The notes: a model not told the origin generated them from the letters alone. A stretch of 64,000 nt of DNA from Halieaceae bacterium (GCA_026710905.1 JAPOQD010000016.1:1-64000), one strand, 5' to 3'. Shown: positions 25,526 to 35,056, numbered from the stretch's first letter. Numbers and translations: made by a program.

Positions 25526-27097
25526 ATGAAACAGAACAAAGTGTATCTGACTGTGGCAGCGGTGCTGAGCTGTATTTCGCTGGGCACGGTTCAGGCGGCG
25601 TCCTCGACGCCAGAACCCAGGCGCCTCAACGTCGAAAGCATGCCGCTGGTCCGCACTATCGACGAGCGGTTCCAGTCCTTTCAGATTGGCATGTCGCATC
25701 TGACGGGTGGAGATACCTGGATTTCGTATGCTGCCATGGGCAAGGGGGATACCCAACGCGACTACGCTGGTGATCTGACGCCCATCCGGGAGCCGCGCGC
25801 GCCTGCCGATCTGACCAATGCGCGGCTTCGAACCCTGGCCGCCGCGCTCGGTCCCTTCTATGTCCGCTACGGGGGTACGACGACTAATTCCGTCTATTTC
25901 CAGGACAACGACGAACCCCGCCTGGAGGAAATCCCGGAAGGGTACGGGAAACTGCTGACACGTAAAGCCTGGAAAGGGGCTCTCGAGTTCGCCGAGGCTG
26001 TCGACGCCAGAGTGGTGACAGGGTTCACCATCAGCGAAGGCGTGCGCGATGAATTCGGTATCTGGACTCCCACCCATGCTGCGCCCTGGCTGGCCTATAC
26101 ACAGTCTATCAGCGGTGAAATCTACGCAGCCGAGATGTTCAACGAACCGAATATGGCGGCCTATGACAAGATGCTGAAGGACTATGATGCGGCCCGATTT
26201 GCGAAAGACTTTGCCGCATTCCACGCCTTCATGAACAAAGCTGCGCCGAACCTGAAAGTTGCCGGACCCGGCGATGTTGAAGTCGGCCTGTACAAGGAGG
26301 GCATGCCTGGCAGCCTCACTGCTGAGGACTATCTGAGTGCGAACTCGAAGCCGCAATTCGACATTCTTAGCTATCATTATTACGGCGCCCTTTCAGAGCG
26401 TTGTGCTCCGCCGGATTCCGAGCGGGGTATCAGTGCCGAAAAGGCCCTGTCGGAGGACTGGCTGGCCCGCCAGGATAGATCTCTCCAGAGGCGAGTGGCG
26501 CTGCGCGACCAGTATGCGCCCGGTGCGCCGATCTGGAACACGGAAACCGGCTCGGCCGCCTGCGGCGGTACCCGCTGGGCGCCGACCTTTCTCGATATCT
26601 TCCGCTATCTGGATACCAACGCCCGCCTGGCCGGGCAGGGCCTGGACGCGATTTTTACCCATGCATTGATCAGTGGCAGCAACGGGGTAATCGACGAAAA
26701 AACGTTCATGCCCAACCCCAATTACTGGGCGGCGCTGATGTGGCAGCGCCTAATGGGGACCAGGATTCTGGACACCGGCCCTTTGACGCCCGGCTTGCAT
26801 CTTTATGCACACTGCCAGCGGGGTAATCCCGAGGGCGTGACGGTCCTGGCTATAAATCTCAAGGATAAAATGGCGCAACTGAACCTTCCGGGGACCGCCG
26901 ACGTCTATGCGTTGACGGCTCCGGAATTACAGAGCAGAGGCGTTTTACTGAACGGTAAACCGCTGGCGCTCGGTTCGGACGATACGCTTCCAGAGATCAC
27001 ACCGGCGAAGGTTGATGGAAGCCATATCACCCTGGCGCCCACGAGCGCGAATTTTTTGGTTGTTCCCAATACCGGCAACCCGGAATGCTCTAAATAA
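25526..27097 (+). CDS. GH79-like (heparanase/beta-glucuronidase type) secreted hydrolase
   Basis: The ATG at 25526 opens a signal peptide (VYLTVAAVLSCISLGTVQA). The mature protein follows the clan GH-A plan of heparanases. It has LGPFYVRYGGTTTNSVYF, like the conserved strand-1 LRFGGT region, and AAEMFNEPNMAAYDK with the acid/base Glu of the NEP motif. The nucleophile-type segment is WNTETGSAACGGTRWAPTFL, and a C-terminal beta domain follows. The expected reaction is endo- or exo-hydrolysis of beta-glucuronosyl linkages in the periplasm. The gene heads a same-strand run with another glycoside hydrolase 35 bp downstream. GH30/GH39 relatives are alternatives, but the heparanase-like YGG and ETGSA segments favour GH79. 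Confidence 0.75.
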   Translation: MKQNKVYLTVAAVLSCISLGTVQAASSTPEPRRLNVESMPLVRTIDERFQSFQIGMSHLTGGDTWISYAAMGKGDTQRDYAGDLTPIREPRAPADLTNARLRTLAAALGPFYVRYGGTTTNSVYFQDNDEPRLEEIPEGYGKLLTRKAWKGALEFAEAVDARVVTGFTISEGVRDEFGIWTPTHAAPWLAYTQSISGEIYAAEMFNEPNMAAYDKMLKDYDAARFAKDFAAFHAFMNKAAPNLKVAGPGDVEVGLYKEGMPGSLTAEDYLSANSKPQFDILSYHYYGALSERCAPPDSERGISAEKALSEDWLARQDRSLQRRVALRDQYAPGAPIWNTETGSAACGGTRWAPTFLDIFRYLDTNARLAGQGLDAIFTHALISGSNGVIDEKTFMPNPNYWAALMWQRLMGTRILDTGPLTPGLHLYAHCQRGNPEGVTVLAINLKDKMAQLNLPGTADVYALTAPELQSRGVLLNGKPLALGSDDTLPEITPAKVDGSHITLAPTSANFLVVPNTGNPECSK

Positions 27098-27132
27098 ACG
27101 CTCCGGTGTCTCAGCAACAGGAGGATAACAAT

Positions 27133-28674
27133 ATGTATGTCAATGTACGGAACAAGATAGTAGCGCCAGTATTGACGGCGTTGACCCTGGCCGCGGGTGC
27201 TCTGACTGGTTATGCCCAGTCGTCTCCGTCACAGACAAAGGCGACGGTCACGGTCGATTTCAACGAGTCTCGCGGGGATTTTCTGCATCCGGAACGCTAC
27301 AACAATTTCACTCGCTGGAACCGCTGGCAGCCGCAGCGCGATGCCGACATTCGTTTCTTCAACGAGCAGGGCCTGCATGGCGAGATCTACAAGGTGTGGG
27401 TCGATGCTGAGCGTATCCACGATCCGGAAACGGACACCTATGATTACGCGGGGCTTGACGATTACCTCGCCGATGCAAGCCTCGTCTCGGACGAGTTGCT
27501 GATGGTCATGGATACGCGCGTATCGGTGCGCGACATGGATCGCAGTCCGGCCGATATCAAACCGATCATCAAGCGCATCATGACCGATTTGAAGCGGCGT
27601 TACCCGCGAATTCGCTATGTCGAGGCGTTCAACGAGCCGGATCACAATCTGGCGAAGAACTTGACGCCCGCTGGCTTGTATGACTATTACAAGGTCTATT
27701 ACGAGGCGGTTAACGAGATCAATCGCGAGCTGCAGCCGCTGGTGCCGCTTGAGATCGGCGGACCCGGCTACATGCAGTACAACGAAACCTGGATGTACGC
27801 CTTCCTCGATCGCTATGCGGATGATCCCTCGCCCGACAAGAAACTCGACTTTCTTTCGTGGCACGCTTACGGCAGGTTTCCCGAGGGAACCGGCGACAGT
27901 AGCGGACCGCGTGCTTTCCATTTCTACAAGGGTAATCCCAGCGAAATCGCCGGTGAGCGCGAACTGTTGAATGCCGCACTGAGCAGGCGCGGGCTGGACA
28001 CGGAAATTCCCGCGTTCATAACCGAGACCGGCATCTATCCCGGTCCCTCCTATGACCATAAGGACGACCCTCGGCCGGACTACCTTATCGGCGCGGCGGG
28101 GGTACCTTCGCTGCATTACTGGTACATGGAGCAGCCCGACACCTACCCGTTTAACTGGGTCGTCCGCCACTTCAGCGAAGAGCGCAAGGACCAGTTGATA
28201 TCCCGCGCTCGCGACGGCGAACACATCGCGGTCAAGGGTACCGAGAATGTCGAGGACTTGCCCACCAACATCTTCACGCCCTACGGTAACGCGCTGAAGA
28301 TGATGGTCATGCTAAAGAGAGAGCGTGTGGCAGCGCAGTCCGATGCGCTGGACGAGGGTAAAGGCATCTACAGCATCGCCACCAGGGATGAATATGGCGT
28401 CGCGGTGATGGTGTGGAATTATCAGCACATCGAACAGCAGACCTTTGCGGTGACGATCGACATGGGTGAACTGCCCGCCAACCTGCGCGGTCGTCCCGTA
28501 CGCCAGCAGATGTTCCGCATCGACGATCAGGTCAGCAATTACTGGGCAGACCCGGCGCGCGCGAACCTGCAGATGATCTCGGAGTCTGTTCTTGAACCGA
28601 GTGAAAACCACAGCGTGTCGATCGATCTGACGCCGAATGCGCTACAGTCGATTGTTCTTGAACCCGTAAAGTAA
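27133..28674 (+). CDS. Secreted clan GH-A glycoside hydrolase, GH39-like
   Basis: The ATG at 27133 has CAGGAGG about 9 nt upstream. The 513-residue protein has a signal peptide (VLTALTLAAGALTGYAQ). The TIM-barrel family marks are YVEAFNEPDHNLAKNL, with the acid/base Glu, and EIPAFITETGIYPGPSYD, with the nucleophile Glu. The FLSWHAYGRFP segment is typical of GH39 and related arabino- and xylosidase families. A C-terminal beta domain covers about residues 390-513. It follows the GH79-like gene in the same direction and likely acts on the same polysaccharide. The exact specificity is not determinable here. Confidence 0.75.
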   Translation: MYVNVRNKIVAPVLTALTLAAGALTGYAQSSPSQTKATVTVDFNESRGDFLHPERYNNFTRWNRWQPQRDADIRFFNEQGLHGEIYKVWVDAERIHDPETDTYDYAGLDDYLADASLVSDELLMVMDTRVSVRDMDRSPADIKPIIKRIMTDLKRRYPRIRYVEAFNEPDHNLAKNLTPAGLYDYYKVYYEAVNEINRELQPLVPLEIGGPGYMQYNETWMYAFLDRYADDPSPDKKLDFLSWHAYGRFPEGTGDSSGPRAFHFYKGNPSEIAGERELLNAALSRRGLDTEIPAFITETGIYPGPSYDHKDDPRPDYLIGAAGVPSLHYWYMEQPDTYPFNWVVRHFSEERKDQLISRARDGEHIAVKGTENVEDLPTNIFTPYGNALKMMVMLKRERVAAQSDALDEGKGIYSIATRDEYGVAVMVWNYQHIEQQTFAVTIDMGELPANLRGRPVRQQMFRIDDQVSNYWADPARANLQMISESVLEPSENHSVSIDLTPNALQSIVLEPVK

Positions 28675-28681
28675 CAGGGAG

Positions 28682-28885
28682 AAAGGCGGCCGCTGGAACA
28701 CCTGCGAAATCAAAGCCGTAGGCCCACAGCTAATTCTGAAACTGAACGGCGAGATCACAGTCGACGTGGAGGATTCCCGGCTCGGTCAGGGATACATTGG
28801 CCTGCAATGGGGCGAGGGAACCGGCATGTTCCGCGAAGTAAAGATCAAGCAACTTAAGGAGATGGAGAGTGGGAGCCATCCATGA
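28682..28885 (+). pseudogene. C-terminal remnant of a DUF1080 (3-keto-disaccharide hydrolase) protein
   Basis: The frame reads GRWNTCEIKAVGPQLILKLN, then DVEDSRLGQGYIGLQWGEGT and FREVKIKQL, ending at 28885. This is the final strand set of DUF1080/3-keto-glycoside hydrolase-type lectin-like domains. The N-terminal part is missing, replaced by the end of the preceding hydrolase gene. Its tail overlaps the start of the small membrane protein gene. Confidence 0.7.
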
Positions 28886-29066
28886 TTTCCTGCTGGTGTT
28901 TGGTTACTACGCTCTTTTCACGGGTGCTATCGGATATGGCATTATTGCCGCCACCAATGGCAGCCTGTTCAATACCGGCTTTATTATTGCGGCCATGATT
29001 GTCCTCGGCGCGATTGCCATCATTGTGAAATATGGTGTCGGCCACGCCCGGCGCCATATAAAATAG
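28869..29066 (+). CDS. Small two-helix membrane protein
   Basis: A GTG start with AAGGAG about 10 nt upstream gives 65 residues with two hydrophobic helices (FLLVFGYYALFTGAIGYGII and FIIAAMIVLGAIAIIVKYGV) and a basic tail GHARRHIK. I do not recognise it. Position between glycan genes and a clean ribosome site suggest it is expressed. Confidence 0.5.
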   Translation: MGAIHDFLLVFGYYALFTGAIGYGIIAATNGSLFNTGFIIAAMIVLGAIAIIVKYGVGHARRHIK

Positions 29067-29120
29067 CTGTTTCTCTGGACATCGATTCGACAGCTTCCGA
29101 TCAATAGGAAAAGGTGGAAA

Positions 29121-29666
29121 TTGCACACCCTCAAGAATAAAACCACGTTTTTTCAATATTACGCCCCTCTTTTCTTGTTGAGTTGGCGAGCCGCAATGGT
29201 AACGGTAGTTCTCGCGCTGCTAATGGTGAGCGGCACTGTCCTCGCGCAGTATGTCTATATCGCTCACGATGCCACCCTTGCAGAGGCTGAGTATGCCTCG
29301 CGCAAGCTTACGAATGCGCTGGAGTCACAGGGCTATTCCGTAGTGGGCTCGGCACGCGACTATGATTACCTGATCAGCGTTTCTGTGGGCGGCTATCGAT
29401 TGGAGAAAGAGGCGTTCACCATCATACCCGAGGGGCGCATCCTGTCCGTGTATGGCGGTGACGGGCGGGGCATGATCTACGGTGTGCTGGGGGATCAAGT
29501 TATCGATGTTACCAGGCCCATCTATCGCGATATGCTGCTGACACACATGATCGGGAGCAGCAAGAATTTGAATCCTGACGGGCTATTCCACTGGGAAATG
29601 ATCCGACCGCAGGTCGCGAAAGATGTACGAGTGGTACGCAATGCGGTGAGTGGGGTCAGGGAATAG
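29121..29666 (+). pseudogene. In-frame deletion derivative of an alpha-glucuronidase-like paralog
   Basis: The first 115 residues match the N-terminal domain of the 720-residue protein at 13164-15326, including a signal sequence, SRKLTNALESQGYSV and GRGMIYGVL. The last 60 match its extreme C-terminus (VIDVTRPIYRDMLLTHM against VITITRPIYHNMPLTHY, then LFHWEMIR against LFHWALIR). About 565 residues between are missing and the frame is kept. The catalytic barrel is gone, so it cannot be the same enzyme. Either it is a deletion scar or a secreted two-domain leftover still being translated: a start codon and AGGTGG ribosome site remain. Confidence 0.75.
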
Positions 29667-29672
29667 AAAAAA

Positions 29673-29769
29673 GCCATGCCGTAACCACTCGCACCCCTGC
29701 TCCTTCCGGGGTTGGGAATTGATACGCCGGCAGGCGGGTGCGTACGTGCGTGAGTAGTTACGCCATACC
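29673..29769. mobile_element. MITE-like element, copy 2, with near-perfect 8-bp target duplication
   Basis: The element is 29681-29761 (81 bp). It starts GTAACCACTCGC and ends GCGTGAGTAGTTAC, the reverse orientation of the copy at 15449-15530. The flanks are GCCATGCC (29673-29680) and GCCATACC (29762-29769), seven of eight identical. The remaining 240 bp to the next gene show no other feature. Confidence 0.65.
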
Positions 29770-30000
29770 CTTAATTGACGCACTGACTATCCTGCTGGTT
29801 TTCCAATTGGTGGCAGCATGTTCCGGATTGGCCATGGCCAACAGTACGATTGTGACTGCGCTGATGCTGCCCAGGCTGGTCAAACAATTGATTTAGGCCC
29901 TTGGCGCAGTGGGTGAGTTTGTTTGGCTTTACATCCTGGCTGCCAGTGGTGGATAGAGTACAGAGAGTCGGCCTGTAAACTGGTTCGCTCAGGAGTAACT

Positions 30001-32049
30001 ATGAATATGTGGTGGCAGGAACCGCAAAGAATTGTCCAGACCAATCTTCGTCTGGTGGATGCAACACTCGATCCCAGGTTGCTCGCACAGCAGCTGCGAG
30101 ATTTTGGGGCCACGGCGATGTTGTTCAATGTGGGCGGCATTTTCTCCTGGTACCCGTCCGGGCTGGAACTGCAGGCGCCCAATCCACTTCTGGATGGCGA
30201 CCGCGATCTGGTGGGGGAGATGGTGGAAGCTGCTCATGCAGCCGGTATCAAGGTCATAGGTCGTTACGATCTTTCCAAGGGCACCAGGACGGCATTCGAT
30301 AAACACCCGGACTGGTTTTGTCGGGGGCTGGATGGCAAGCCCTTCGTGTATCACGGCACCTACCAGGCCTGTGTCAACGGCGGCTGGTACCGTGCTCAGT
30401 CCCTGGAGGTTATGCGTGAGACGCTGTCGCGTTATCCGCTCGATGGCCTGTTTTTCAATAGGTTTGGTTATCTGCGCACTGACTATAGTTTTAATAAGTA
30501 CGATGTCTGTCGCTGTGATAACTGTCTTCGCGCGTTCAAAGCGTTTTCGGGGATGGACTTGCCAATGACTTATGATCCCTCTGAACCGGCGCTGAGCGAC
30601 TATTTGCGCTTTCAGGACGTCACCAGCCATGAACTGCGTACGGAGTTTCGCACCCTGATCAAAAGCATCAGGCCCGATATCGCCATTTCCAACAACGGCA
30701 AGCACAGTGACTTCTTCCGCGGCGAGGTAAACCGTCGACTGGACAGAAATAAAGAGTGGATTTACCACTCCGGCGAACAGGCCCGCACCTATCGGTCCAT
30801 GGGCTCGAACAGGATTCGTTACTCCAGCGCACTGACCCACTTTGTCGACTTCCCCTGGCGCTACGCTTCTGAATCGGGGTCGCTACAATCACTGCGTCTG
30901 GCGCAGCAGTTGGCGAATGGCGCCGATCCGCATTACTACTTTATGGGGGAGCCTTTACAGCCTGATCGCGAGCCTCTGGATGAGGTCAAAAAAATCTTCG
31001 ATCTCCATGCCAAGTACGAAAGCCGGTACGCCGACCTCGAGTCTGCGGCCTCTGTCGCTCTGTACCAATCCGCAAAATCCGCTCGCTTCGGTAGTTCTCA
31101 AAGTACGTGTGCTTTTCGCGGTGCTTACCAGGCTTTGATGGATGCAGGCATCGGCTTTGATGTCGTGCACGACTCGCGTGCAGTGGACGCTGATTTTGTC
31201 GCTTGGCACCAGTGTTATGACCTGATTGTTTTACCCGGTACCGACTGTATGAGCGAGAGGGAAGCGCAAGCCCTCGACGTATACGTTGAGGCGGGTGGCT
31301 CTCTGCTGGTGATTGGCGACGTCGGTTGCCGCGATGAGAATGGTGGGGAGCTCTCCGCTTTTCGTCTCAAGAGCCTGCCGGTTGCGGGTGAATTCAGCCG
31401 CCGCGAAAGTATGCGCGGGGGCTACATGAGGGTGGATGCCAGCAATCTGCTCAGCATCGATACCGATGTCGTATTGATGGACGGCCCCTATTATGAAGCA
31501 ACTCCGAAAGCCGGTGCCAAAACTACCCACACCGTCCAGTTGCCTCAGCGCTTTGGTCCACCCGAGCTCTGCTACGCGGATCCTGAGTGTGATTCATCAC
31601 TTCCAGGCATGATCAGCTGGTCATTTGGCAAGGGGCAGGTAAGCTATCTCCCATGGCAGGTTGACGCGCTCTATTTCGCTCACTGTTTGTCACCTCACCG
31701 GGAACTGATTGCGGGGCAGGTGAAAGCGATGAGCGGCCCTGCCATCGCAGAACTGTCGGGCGCCAGTCGCGTGGAAATGACCGTGCAGCGCCAGACTACA
31801 ACCGGCGATATACTGATTCACATCATTAATTATTCCGGCCAGAGTGGAAATGGTTGTCTTGAACCCGTAACCATTCATGGCGCTACGTTGAACCTGCGCA
31901 ACTTCGAAGGTATGTCCGGCAAAGCCCTGGTAGCCGATAGGCCGGTAGCATTGGAGGCGAATGGCGAGGACGGAATCTTCGTAGCAACGCTACCCCCAAT
32001 TGGCACTTTTGAAGTGCTGTGGTTTACCGCGGGCGCCGAGGTATCTTGA
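30001..32049 (+). CDS. Putative glycoside hydrolase with GH42-type trimerisation domain
   Basis: The ATG at 30001 has CAGGAG 7 nt upstream and yields 682 residues without a signal peptide, so it is cytoplasmic. Residues 1-340 form a TIM-barrel with YPLDGLFFNRFGYLRTD, the conserved DG-hydrophobic-FF segment of hypothetical glycosyl hydrolase (GHL) families. Residues about 400-470 (YDLIVLPGTDCMSEREAQAL, then GGSLLVIGDVG) are the glutamine-amidotransferase-like trimerisation domain of GH42 beta-galactosidases. A beta domain closes the protein. It probably cleaves imported oligosaccharides. Its stop is one base before the ABC binding-protein start, tying it to the transporter. Confidence 0.7.
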   Translation: MNMWWQEPQRIVQTNLRLVDATLDPRLLAQQLRDFGATAMLFNVGGIFSWYPSGLELQAPNPLLDGDRDLVGEMVEAAHAAGIKVIGRYDLSKGTRTAFDKHPDWFCRGLDGKPFVYHGTYQACVNGGWYRAQSLEVMRETLSRYPLDGLFFNRFGYLRTDYSFNKYDVCRCDNCLRAFKAFSGMDLPMTYDPSEPALSDYLRFQDVTSHELRTEFRTLIKSIRPDIAISNNGKHSDFFRGEVNRRLDRNKEWIYHSGEQARTYRSMGSNRIRYSSALTHFVDFPWRYASESGSLQSLRLAQQLANGADPHYYFMGEPLQPDREPLDEVKKIFDLHAKYESRYADLESAASVALYQSAKSARFGSSQSTCAFRGAYQALMDAGIGFDVVHDSRAVDADFVAWHQCYDLIVLPGTDCMSEREAQALDVYVEAGGSLLVIGDVGCRDENGGELSAFRLKSLPVAGEFSRRESMRGGYMRVDASNLLSIDTDVVLMDGPYYEATPKAGAKTTHTVQLPQRFGPPELCYADPECDSSLPGMISWSFGKGQVSYLPWQVDALYFAHCLSPHRELIAGQVKAMSGPAIAELSGASRVEMTVQRQTTTGDILIHIINYSGQSGNGCLEPVTIHGATLNLRNFEGMSGKALVADRPVALEANGEDGIFVATLPPIGTFEVLWFTAGAEVS

Positions 32050-32050
32050 G

Positions 32051-34030
32051 ATGAGTTGCCGCGATCATTGGTCACTCGCCCGACTTCGTGGCCAGTGGGG
32101 ATGGGTGAAAGCGCTCGGCATCTGCCTGACTGTCAGCCTCGTACTGTCATTCCAGGTAGTTGAGGCGGGGGAGGGGGAGGCTCCGATGCTGGCCAGGCAG
32201 GTGGAAGCAGGCGCCTTGCCCCCGCTGCATGAGCGCTTGCCCACCAATCCCCTTGTGGTCGAGCCGGTGGAGCGTGTGGGCGATTATGGCGGCGGCTGGC
32301 GGTCAGCGTTGCTCGGGGGGAAGGACGACCCCTGGATCAGGCGCACGCTCGGCTACGAGAACCTTATGCGCTGGACGCCGGACTGGAGCGGTGTTATACC
32401 CAACATTGCCGAGTCGGTGGACGTCAACGACAATGCGACCCAATTTACGTTCCACTTGCGCAAGGGCATGAAGTGGTCGGACGGTACGGCATTTACTGCC
32501 GATGATATTCGATTCTGGTACGAGGACTTATTGCTCAACCCGGATTTCACCCCGACTCCCGCGGAACCGTTCATTAACGCCGATGGATCCCCGGTGCGCT
32601 TCGAGATGCTCGACGAAGTGACCTTTGTTTTCAGCTTCAAAGAGCCAAAAAGTCTTTTCCTGTATTACCTGGCGACGATTCGGAACCTGGACCATGCGCC
32701 GATCCGCTATCCGCGACACTATTTCGAGCAGTTTCATCCGCAATACAACCCCGAAATTCAGAATGAGATCGACGCTGCGGGCCAGAGCAACTGGGTTGGC
32801 CTGGTGGTGGACAAATCGGAGTTTTGGGCGAACCCGGAAGTGCCGACTCTACACGCCTGGATTTTTACCCGGGGCTATGGGCCGAGCACTTCGGCTAAAG
32901 CCGAGCGTAACCCCTACTACTGGAAGGTAGATACGGCGGGTAACCAGCTTCCCTATATCGACGCCCGCCATTTTGATGTGCTGTCGGATCTACAGGTGCT
33001 GGTCGCCAAGACTCTCGCCGGAGAAATTGACTTCCAGGATCGCCACCTGGCGGTGCCAACCAACAAGCCATTGCTCTACCACGGAAGGGAGCAGGGCGGC
33101 TACGAGTTCTTCGATGAAACACCTACCAGCCCTAACTACATGGTGTTGATGCTCAATCTGAACCACCCCGAGAAGGCATTGCGCGATATTTTCCAGGACA
33201 AGAATTTTCGTGTCGGGCTTTCGCATGCTGTAAATCGCCAGGCTCTTCTCGACGTACTCTGGTACGGGCAGGGCGAAGTCGCGCAGACCTCTGTACAGCC
33301 AAGTTCCATCTATTACAACGAGCGCCTCGCCAAACAGTACACGGAATACAATCTCGAACTCGCCAACCAGTATCTCGACAAGGTGCTGCTCCAGCGAGGT
33401 TCCGATGGCATGCGCAGGCGCCCAGACGGCAAACCTTTCTCATTCACTTTCACGTACAGCGCCGCTATCCCCGTGTTCGGCGATGCACTCCTGCTGATCG
33501 CATCGGAGTGGCGCAAGGTGGGCATTGACATGCGCCCGATTGCGCTCGACCGTACGCTTGTCGCAGTGCGCAAGAACGCCGGCGTGCTCGATGGGGTGGT
33601 CTGGCAGCGCGGCGGCGGCGCCGGGCAGGAGGTCGTGCTCGATCCGCGCTGGTGGTTCCCGTTTAATATAGAGAGCTATTACTGGGCGCCGGCCTGGACT
33701 GCCTGGTATCTCAATGCAGATCCGGCAACGGCCCAGGTGCAGCCCGAGAAGCCCCCTGCACCGGCTATGAAACAGATGGAGCTGTACGACCAGTTACTGG
33801 CCACCCCCGACTTCGATGGTCAGGTTCGCATCTTCAAGCAGATCCTGGATATAGCAGCAGAGGAGTTCTGGACCATGGGGATAGCCTGGCCGGGCAAGAG
33901 TTACGGGGTCAAGAAGACCAATTTCAGGAATGTCCCGGAAAACATGCCGGCTTCATGGCTGTATCCCACACCCGGGCCGACCAACCCTGAACAGTACTTT
34001 ATAGAACAGGAAAAAATGTCGCTGCACTGA
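32051..34030 (+). CDS. ABC transporter substrate-binding protein, peptide/oligosaccharide family
   Basis: The 659-residue SBP_bac_5-type protein has a signal peptide ending near VVEA. Conserved family features are FTFHLRKGMKWSDGTAFTAD and the lobe hinge segment around IYYNERLAKQY. At about 630 mature residues it is larger than DppA/OppA (about 510-540). This is usual for members that bind oligosaccharides. It starts 1 bp after the cytoplasmic hydrolase gene and leads into a dehydrogenase and two permeases, so the unit imports what that hydrolase cleaves. The ligand is inferred, not shown. Confidence 0.85.
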   Translation: MSCRDHWSLARLRGQWGWVKALGICLTVSLVLSFQVVEAGEGEAPMLARQVEAGALPPLHERLPTNPLVVEPVERVGDYGGGWRSALLGGKDDPWIRRTLGYENLMRWTPDWSGVIPNIAESVDVNDNATQFTFHLRKGMKWSDGTAFTADDIRFWYEDLLLNPDFTPTPAEPFINADGSPVRFEMLDEVTFVFSFKEPKSLFLYYLATIRNLDHAPIRYPRHYFEQFHPQYNPEIQNEIDAAGQSNWVGLVVDKSEFWANPEVPTLHAWIFTRGYGPSTSAKAERNPYYWKVDTAGNQLPYIDARHFDVLSDLQVLVAKTLAGEIDFQDRHLAVPTNKPLLYHGREQGGYEFFDETPTSPNYMVLMLNLNHPEKALRDIFQDKNFRVGLSHAVNRQALLDVLWYGQGEVAQTSVQPSSIYYNERLAKQYTEYNLELANQYLDKVLLQRGSDGMRRRPDGKPFSFTFTYSAAIPVFGDALLLIASEWRKVGIDMRPIALDRTLVAVRKNAGVLDGVVWQRGGGAGQEVVLDPRWWFPFNIESYYWAPAWTAWYLNADPATAQVQPEKPPAPAMKQMELYDQLLATPDFDGQVRIFKQILDIAAEEFWTMGIAWPGKSYGVKKTNFRNVPENMPASWLYPTPGPTNPEQYFIEQEKMSLH

Positions 34031-34063
34031 TCGTCCCTTACCCGCGTAGCCTATAGGTAATTT

Positions 34064-35056
34064 ATGGCAAATCGACTGTTTTTTGTTGCAAGCGATCTTC
34101 CCTTCGAAGCAGACCACTGGCGCCGCCTCGAAGAGGCGATTGCGCCGGACCGTATGCTGGTCGTCGACCCGAAGGACAACGACGCCGTCAGCAGCGCTCT
34201 TGAGGGAGCTGAAGCTGCCATTCTTGCCGGTGACCTAGACGAACGCTTTATCGCAGCGCCTGCATTGAAGTGGGTTCACTGCAATCATGCCGGGCTAACC
34301 CGTTCCGCCAAACCCGAAGTCTTTGAGCGGGGCTTGATCATCACGGGCTCGGCGGGACGCTCGGGGGCAGCGCTGGCGGAGCACGTGATGATGTTTTGTC
34401 TGCTATTGTGCTCCCGGTACCCCGATTTCTATGAAGCGCAGAAACGCCACGAATGGCGGCGTGCTCCCGGTATGGCGGATTTGCGTGCGCTTTATGGGAG
34501 GACCATCGGGATCCTCGGCATGGGGCATACTGGCGAGGAACTCGCCAAACGGGCAAAGGCTTTCGAGATGACGGTGCTGGGATACCGTCGGCGGGATCTG
34601 CCAGCGCCAGAGGGGGTCGATCGCATGTATTGCAGCGACCTGGGCGAGGGCATCGATGACATTCTGCAACAGGCGGATATCCTCGCCCTTGTCCTGAACC
34701 TCTCAGATGCGACCTATCACCTGATTGGCCAGGAACAGATCGCCCGCATGAAGTCTTCCGCCATCATCGTGAACCTGTCCCGGGGCGGCGTCGTCGACCA
34801 GAACGCTCTGATTACGGCACTCGACGAAGGAAGGCTAGCTGGCGCAGGCCTCGACGTCACCGACCCCGAACCGCTGCCCGCCGGGCACCCGTTGTGGGAC
34901 ACAGCCAACGTGCTCCTCACGCCCCATTTTACGCCGACGCTCCCTGACAAAACAGTGCGTTCACTAGATACCATTATCGAGAATATCCGCCGCTATCAAG
35001 ACGGGCGGGAAATGCTCAACCGGCTGAGAGAGGAGGACCTGTGGAGCAAAATCTGA
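34064..35056 (+). CDS. D-2-hydroxyacid dehydrogenase (NAD-dependent)
   Basis: The protein is 330 residues. The Rossmann motif is GRTIGILGMGHTGEELAKRA near residue 145. The catalytic Arg is in VNLSRGGVVDQNALI, Glu in DVTDPEPLPAGHPLW, and His in LLTPHFTPTLP. It belongs to the D-isomer-specific 2-hydroxyacid dehydrogenase family (glyoxylate/hydroxypyruvate reductase-like branch). It is inserted between the binding protein and the permeases of one ABC operon, so it probably processes the imported sugar acid or its breakdown product. Confidence 0.85.
   Translation: MANRLFFVASDLPFEADHWRRLEEAIAPDRMLVVDPKDNDAVSSALEGAEAAILAGDLDERFIAAPALKWVHCNHAGLTRSAKPEVFERGLIITGSAGRSGAALAEHVMMFCLLLCSRYPDFYEAQKRHEWRRAPGMADLRALYGRTIGILGMGHTGEELAKRAKAFEMTVLGYRRRDLPAPEGVDRMYCSDLGEGIDDILQQADILALVLNLSDATYHLIGQEQIARMKSSAIIVNLSRGGVVDQNALITALDEGRLAGAGLDVTDPEPLPAGHPLWDTANVLLTPHFTPTLPDKTVRSLDTIIENIRRYQDGREMLNRLREEDLWSKI

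Noticed and set aside
25367-26377. A 336-residue open frame on the minus strand
   Set aside because: It lies opposite the GH79-like gene, whose product has clear family motifs and a signal peptide. The antisense frame is a by-product of codon bias.
27229-28224. A 331-residue minus-strand frame
   Set aside because: It is antisense to the GH39-like gene, which has a signal peptide and two catalytic-glutamate motifs.
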